DNA from: Microbacterium enclense
GTDB lineage: Bacteria > Actinomycetota > Actinomycetes > Actinomycetales > Microbacteriaceae
DNA length: 64,000 nt
Direction of reading: 5' to 3'
Assembly: GCF_001456955.1 (NCBI RefSeq)
Contig: NZ_KQ758471.1
Coordinates: forward strand, 38,576-102,575
Part shown: one piece after another, positions 60,806 through 64,000 of the stretch
How positions within the stretch are numbered: position 1 is the first letter of the stretch
Layout of the letters: the number at the start of each line of letters is the position of its first letter
The notes under the pieces: model-generated
What the model was told of the DNA's origin: nothing
Databases searched by the model: none
What the model saw: the letters and a program-made list of their open reading frames with translations, nothing else
Translations under genes and position numbers: made by a program

Positions 60806-60837
60806 AAACGGGGCCGTTCGTACGAACGGCCCCGTTT
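60806..60837. terminator. Bidirectional terminator between acs and the CBM2 gene
   Basis: A perfect 32-bp palindrome (arms AAACGGGGCCGTTCGT / ACGAACGGCCCCGTTT) with flanking A/T runs, placed between two convergent genes. Confidence 0.85.
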
Positions 60838-60845
60838 CATCGTCG

Positions 60846-61631
60846 TCAGACGGAGCGGCGGCGGCGGAGCAGCAGGATCACTGCGCCCGCGGCGAGGGCG
60901 CCCGCAGCGATGAGCGCGATGGGCAGCAGAGCGGCACCGGACATACCGGTGTTCGCCAGCGAGCCCTTACCGGCCTGACTGTTACCGGCCGGCACGGGAA
61001 CCGCGGTGGCCGTGGCCGTCGGCGTCGCGGAGGGCGCGACCGTCGGCGTCGAGGTGGCCGTCGGCGTGGCGGTCGGCGTCGGACCACCGGTCGGGGCCGT
61101 CGTCGGCGTCGGGGTGATCGTCGGCTGAGCGGTGGGCGTCGCCGTCGGCGCGGCGGTGGGCGTGGCCGTCGGCGCGACGGTGGGCGTCGGAGTGGGCGTC
61201 GGCGGAAGGTCGCAACCGATGACGGTGACGCGCGAGTCCCACGCCGTGATGACGCCCGAGGTCCACTCGGGGTCGCCGCCGCGCGACGACGAACCGAATG
61301 CGACACCCGCGGTGGTGTCGAGGTCGCTGCAGTCGTACCCGTCGAACGACGCCGACCAGGTCCAGGTCTCACCGGGCGCGAAGCGCTTCTCGCTGAAGGT
61401 CTCGACCCACCCGTTGGTCTGAGCGACCGTCGCCGAGCCGTACGCCGTGACGGCCGAGGTGTTCTGCGCCCAGACCGCGACGTCGACCTCGTTGGGCGTA
61501 GTGAAGTCCAGCGTGACCCGCACATCGCCCGTGATGTCGGCCGCGTGGGCAGCGGGGACGCTGATCCCGGCGCCGACCGCGAGAGCGAGCGCCGTTGCGC
61601 CGGCCGCCCAGAATTTCGTCGTCTTCTTCAT
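60846..61631 (-). CDS. Cell-wall-anchored CBM2-like protein with LANTG sorting signal
   Basis: 261 residues from ATG 61631 (GGGGAAA ahead of it). Signal peptide 1-30 (ending SVPAAHA). A beta-sandwich of about 100 residues follows, with the WxxxFxG pattern of CBM2-like domains (TWTWSASFDGYDC, AVAFG-like and a Cys pair). A Pro/Thr-rich linker of TPTATP/APTATP repeats (about 142-215) precedes LANTG, a hydrophobic helix and RRRRSV, a class E sortase signal. Surface protein, possibly binding polysaccharide or peptidoglycan. The upstream gap has a 13-bp palindrome and a long-range inverted repeat. Confidence 0.85.
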   Translation of the reverse strand: MKKTTKFWAAGATALALAVGAGISVPAAHAADITGDVRVTLDFTTPNEVDVAVWAQNTSAVTAYGSATVAQTNGWVETFSEKRFAPGETWTWSASFDGYDCSDLDTTAGVAFGSSSRGGDPEWTSGVITAWDSRVTVIGCDLPPTPTPTPTVAPTATPTAAPTATPTAQPTITPTPTTAPTGGPTPTATPTATSTPTVAPSATPTATATAVPVPAGNSQAGKGSLANTGMSGAALLPIALIAAGALAAGAVILLLRRRRSV

Positions 61632-61709
61632 ATTTCCCCGTTTTCCCCTAAGAAATGTGCCCCCCACAGCACGTGGAAGGCGAGCGCAGATACGCTACCC
61701 CGCAAATAC

Positions 61710-61722
61710 CCTAATCATTAGG
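61710..61722. promoter_or_regulatory. 13-bp palindromic operator candidate
   Basis: CCTAAT-C-ATTAGG is a perfect dyad, 79 bp upstream of the CBM2-type gene start and 68 bp after the RidA stop. It lies in a short AT-rich stretch. Regulator unknown. Confidence 0.4.
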
Positions 61723-61789
61723 TGTGCAGATTCTGAAAACGGGGGAAACACGGTAGGTTACGCTCTCATTTCTCGCGCGGCCGCCCATT

Positions 61790-62257
61790 TCATGCGACAG
61801 CGAAAACGACCTCGACCTCGACCGGGCTGTCCAGAGGCAGCACCGGCACACCCACCGCCGAGCGCGCGTGAGCGCCCGCCTCGCCGAACACCTCGCCGAG
61901 GAATTCGCTCGCCCCGTTGATGACGCCGGGCTGCCCCGTGAATTCGGGAACGGATGCCACGAAGCCGGTGATCTTGAGCACGCCGGCGAGATTGTCGACA
62001 CCGCCGACGAGAGCTGCTGCCGCGGCGAGCGCGTTCAGCGCGCACTGACGGGCGAGGGTCTTGGCGTCCGCAGGGTCGACCAGACCCTCCGATTCTCCGA
62101 CCTTGCCGGTGGCGGGGAGAGTGCCCTGCACCATCGGCAGCTGGCCCGAGGTGTACACGAGGTCGCCGTGACGCTTCGCCGGGATGTAGGCGGCGACGGG
62201 CGGGACGACGCCGGGCAGGTCCACCCCCAGCTCTGCCAGGCGGGCCGAGACGCTCAC
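61790..62257 (-). CDS. RidA-family protein (enamine/imine deaminase-like)
   Basis: 155 residues; GTG 62257 overlaps the TGA of the upstream DUF4177-like gene. YjgF/RidA fold: VYTSGQLPMVQGTLPATGKVG, CALNALAAAAALVGG, ITGFVASVPEFTGQPGVING and the terminal ARSAVGVPVLPLDSPVEVEVVF with the conserved Arg before VGV. It belongs to the longer RidA subgroup, whose members deaminate reactive enamines or have unknown substrates. Confidence 0.9.
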   Translation of the reverse strand: MSVSARLAELGVDLPGVVPPVAAYIPAKRHGDLVYTSGQLPMVQGTLPATGKVGESEGLVDPADAKTLARQCALNALAAAAALVGGVDNLAGVLKITGFVASVPEFTGQPGVINGASEFLGEVFGEAGAHARSAVGVPVLPLDSPVEVEVVFAVA

Positions 62258-62472
62258 TGCTGACCTTCGAACTGGCGCGCGGCTGCTTCAGCGGCCCCGA
62301 GCCCTGCGTTGGCCGTGCCCCCGCCCGTCGGGCGCTTGAAGTAGGCGACGAGCCCACCCTCGGGGCCGGGCACCACCTGCACGAGCTCCCATCCCTGCTT
62401 GCCCCAGTTGTTGAGGATGGCGGCCGTGTTGTGGATCAGCAGCGGAGTGGTGAGGTATTCCCACGTGGTCAT
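62254..62472 (-). CDS. DUF4177-like small protein
   Basis: 72 residues from ATG 62472 (GGAG, 7 nt upstream). WEYLTTPLLIHNTAAILNNWGKQGWELVQVVPGPEGG has the short beta-alpha-beta GWE pattern of DUF4177 proteins. Coupled by GTGA to the RidA gene; the two-gene pair is common in Microbacteriaceae. Function unknown. Confidence 0.8.
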   Translation of the reverse strand: MTTWEYLTTPLLIHNTAAILNNWGKQGWELVQVVPGPEGGLVAYFKRPTGGGTANAGLGAAEAAARQFEGQQ

Positions 62473-62592
62473 GTCGGGCTCCCGGCGATGGCTCGGAGCG
62501 CGCAGCAGGCGTGCGCGCGCGGTCGAATGGCGTACGCGCGCGGGCGCACGCTTTCAAGGCATCGCCCAGCAACGTCGCTTAGCATCAACCCT

Positions 62593-64000
62593 ATGCCCGA
62601 GAACAAACGTACGGCTAGCGGTGCCCTCGGCGGCATCCTGGGCCTCGTCGGACTCAGCGCGGTCGCCGGACTCCTGGTCACCGCCGCCGTCACGCCGGCC
62701 ATCGCCGTCTCCGGTGCCGCTGCCTCCAGCGCCATCACCATCTTCGACAAGATGCCCAGCTACCTGCAGCCCGACGAGCTCATGCAGCCGACGACGCTCA
62801 TGGCCGGCGACCGGGTGCTGGCGAAGTTCTACGACCAGAACCGCTCCCCCGTCACGTTCGAGCAGATCGCGCCCGTCATGTACGACGCCGTCCTGTCGTC
62901 GGAAGACCCGCGCTATTACCAGCACGGCGGCGTCGACCTGATCGGAACCACGCGCGCGCTGCTCAACAACGCCGCCAGCGGCGAGACGCAGGGTGGATCC
63001 TCGATCAGCCAGCAGTACGTGAAGAACGTCCTCGTGCAGCGGTGCGAGCGCGACGCGAAGGCCGTCGAAGCCACCGAGACCACCGTCGGCAAGACGCGTG
63101 ACGAGGCCCTCCAGGAGTGCGCCAGCGCCGCCGTGCAGGCGGACGGCCCCGAGGGCTACCAGCGCAAGCTGCAGGAGATGCGCTACGCCATCCAGCTCGA
63201 GAAGGAGTACTCGAAGGACCAGATCCTTCTCGGCTACCTCAACATCGCCAACTTCGGCGGAGTGACCTACGGCATCGACGCCGCGGCGAAGCGGTACTTC
63301 AACGTCTCAGCCTCCGAACTCAACGTCGGTCAGGCGGCGGTGCTCGCCGGCATGGTGCAGAACCCCAATCGCTTCCGGATCGACCGGCCCGACGGCTCCA
63401 TCTTCGACAGCGACGGAACGGCGTACAACAAGCAGCCCGACGGCTCCATCGACGACGTCGAGCAGAGCACGATCCAGGCCCTCTACACCCTGCGCGACAA
63501 CGGTGAGATCACGCAGGAGCAGCTCGTGGCGGCCGCCGACGGCTACAGCGAGACGAAGGGTCGTCAGCTCTACGTGCTCAGCCGCATGGAGGTCGACGGC
63601 AAGATCACGCACGAGCAGTACGTGCAGTACGCCATCGAGCCCATCACTCCGAACCTGTCGGAGACCGAGCAGGGCTGCGGCTCGTCGGGGGCGGCGTACT
63701 TCTGCCAGTACGTGGTGTCGACGATCCTCAACGACCCGGCCTTCGGCGCCGAGACCGACGACCGCGTACGCGCCCTCCGGCAGGACGGCCTGACGATTCA
63801 GACCACGCTCGACTGGCGCATGCAGGATGCCGCGCAGAACACGATGAACGAGAACACCCCCGAGAGCATCGAGGGGATGAAGTTCGGCTCGACCGCTGTG
63901 AGCCTCGAGGCCAAGACCGGCCGCGTCCTCGCCATCGCGCAGAACACCAAGTTCACGCAGGACCCGGAACAGACGGACCCGTCGTACAACCAGATCGTGT
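62593..64000 (+). CDS. Class A penicillin-binding protein (PBP1-type), partial at window end
   Basis: The first 469 codons are visible; the frame runs off the edge. One membrane helix (about 12-38), then a GT51 glycosyltransferase domain with the catalytic Glu about 104 in SSEDPRYYQHGGVD, GGSSISQQYVKN (about 135-146), LQEMRYAIQLEKEYSKDQIL and YLNIANFGGVTYGIDAAAKRYF. The transpeptidase domain begins near residue 400 (LDWRMQDAAQN); its SxxK site lies beyond the window. TAGCAT ends 7 nt before the ATG with no ribosome site, so it is leaderless. It polymerises and cross-links peptidoglycan. Confidence 0.93.
   Translation, partial: MPENKRTASGALGGILGLVGLSAVAGLLVTAAVTPAIAVSGAAASSAITIFDKMPSYLQPDELMQPTTLMAGDRVLAKFYDQNRSPVTFEQIAPVMYDAVLSSEDPRYYQHGGVDLIGTTRALLNNAASGETQGGSSISQQYVKNVLVQRCERDAKAVEATETTVGKTRDEALQECASAAVQADGPEGYQRKLQEMRYAIQLEKEYSKDQILLGYLNIANFGGVTYGIDAAAKRYFNVSASELNVGQAAVLAGMVQNPNRFRIDRPDGSIFDSDGTAYNKQPDGSIDDVEQSTIQALYTLRDNGEITQEQLVAAADGYSETKGRQLYVLSRMEVDGKITHEQYVQYAIEPITPNLSETEQGCGSSGAAYFCQYVVSTILNDPAFGAETDDRVRALRQDGLTIQTTLDWRMQDAAQNTMNENTPESIEGMKFGSTAVSLEAKTGRVLAIAQNTKFTQDPEQTDPSYNQIV

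Overview
This window is about 70% GC, with heavy use of GTG starts, GTGA/ATGA start-stop overlaps and actinobacterial gene sets. The gene content and style (FecCD transporters, Tad locus next to topA-tmk-holB, LAxTG sorting signals, SigK/RskA, Pls/PosA-type NRPS) point to a chromosomal segment of a Microbacteriaceae actinobacterium, most likely Microbacterium. No rRNA, phage, insertion sequence or CRISPR was seen. The last gene runs off the right edge.

Layout. 0.4-2 kb: a truncated GNAT fragment, then (minus strand) a short M1 metallopeptidase translationally coupled to a 1312-residue Pls/PosA-like membrane NRPS. 6-10.3 kb: pstSCAB phosphate uptake operon, preceded by a PhoP-type box in the intergenic region shared with the NRPS gene. 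10.3-14.9 kb: a 54-bp tandem repeat, a PabC-like lyase, a conserved unknown, the sigK-rskA pair and a divergent fasciclin lipoprotein. 15-18.1 kb: a siderophore/heme-type ABC transporter (binding protein plus two FecCD permeases, no ATPase gene) under a DtxR-type box, followed by tRNA-Lys.

18.2-38.3 kb is an exopolysaccharide island: secreted GH16 glucanase, processive GT2 synthase, a 53-residue LAxTG micro-protein, Wzz/Wzc-like co-polymerase, Wzy-like polymerase/ligase, Wzx flippase, HxxxD acyltransferase, three more glycosyltransferases, a Pr6Pr-type membrane protein, a 1525-residue modular secreted glycosidase and a DUF4012 protein. Two distant promoter regions in the island share a composite operator built from 11-nt direct repeats.

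38.3-48.5 kb: a LysR regulator divergent from mesX-mesD (folate-independent methionine synthase), an aldo/keto reductase, an Lrp regulator divergent from an EamA exporter, a membrane-anchored molybdopterin oxidoreductase, nicotinamidase, tRNA-Thr and deoC. 48.5-58.2 kb (minus strand): an S33 lipoprotein peptidase, holB, tmk and topA, then a minimal Tad locus split by a 58-bp hairpin-rich tandem repeat. 58.7-64 kb: acs, a cell-wall-anchored CBM2-type protein, RidA, a DUF4177-like protein and the start of a class A penicillin-binding protein.

Many genes in the window lack a Shine-Dalgarno sequence and instead carry a TANNNT-like -10 hexamer exactly 6-7 nt before the start codon, indicating extensive leaderless transcription.
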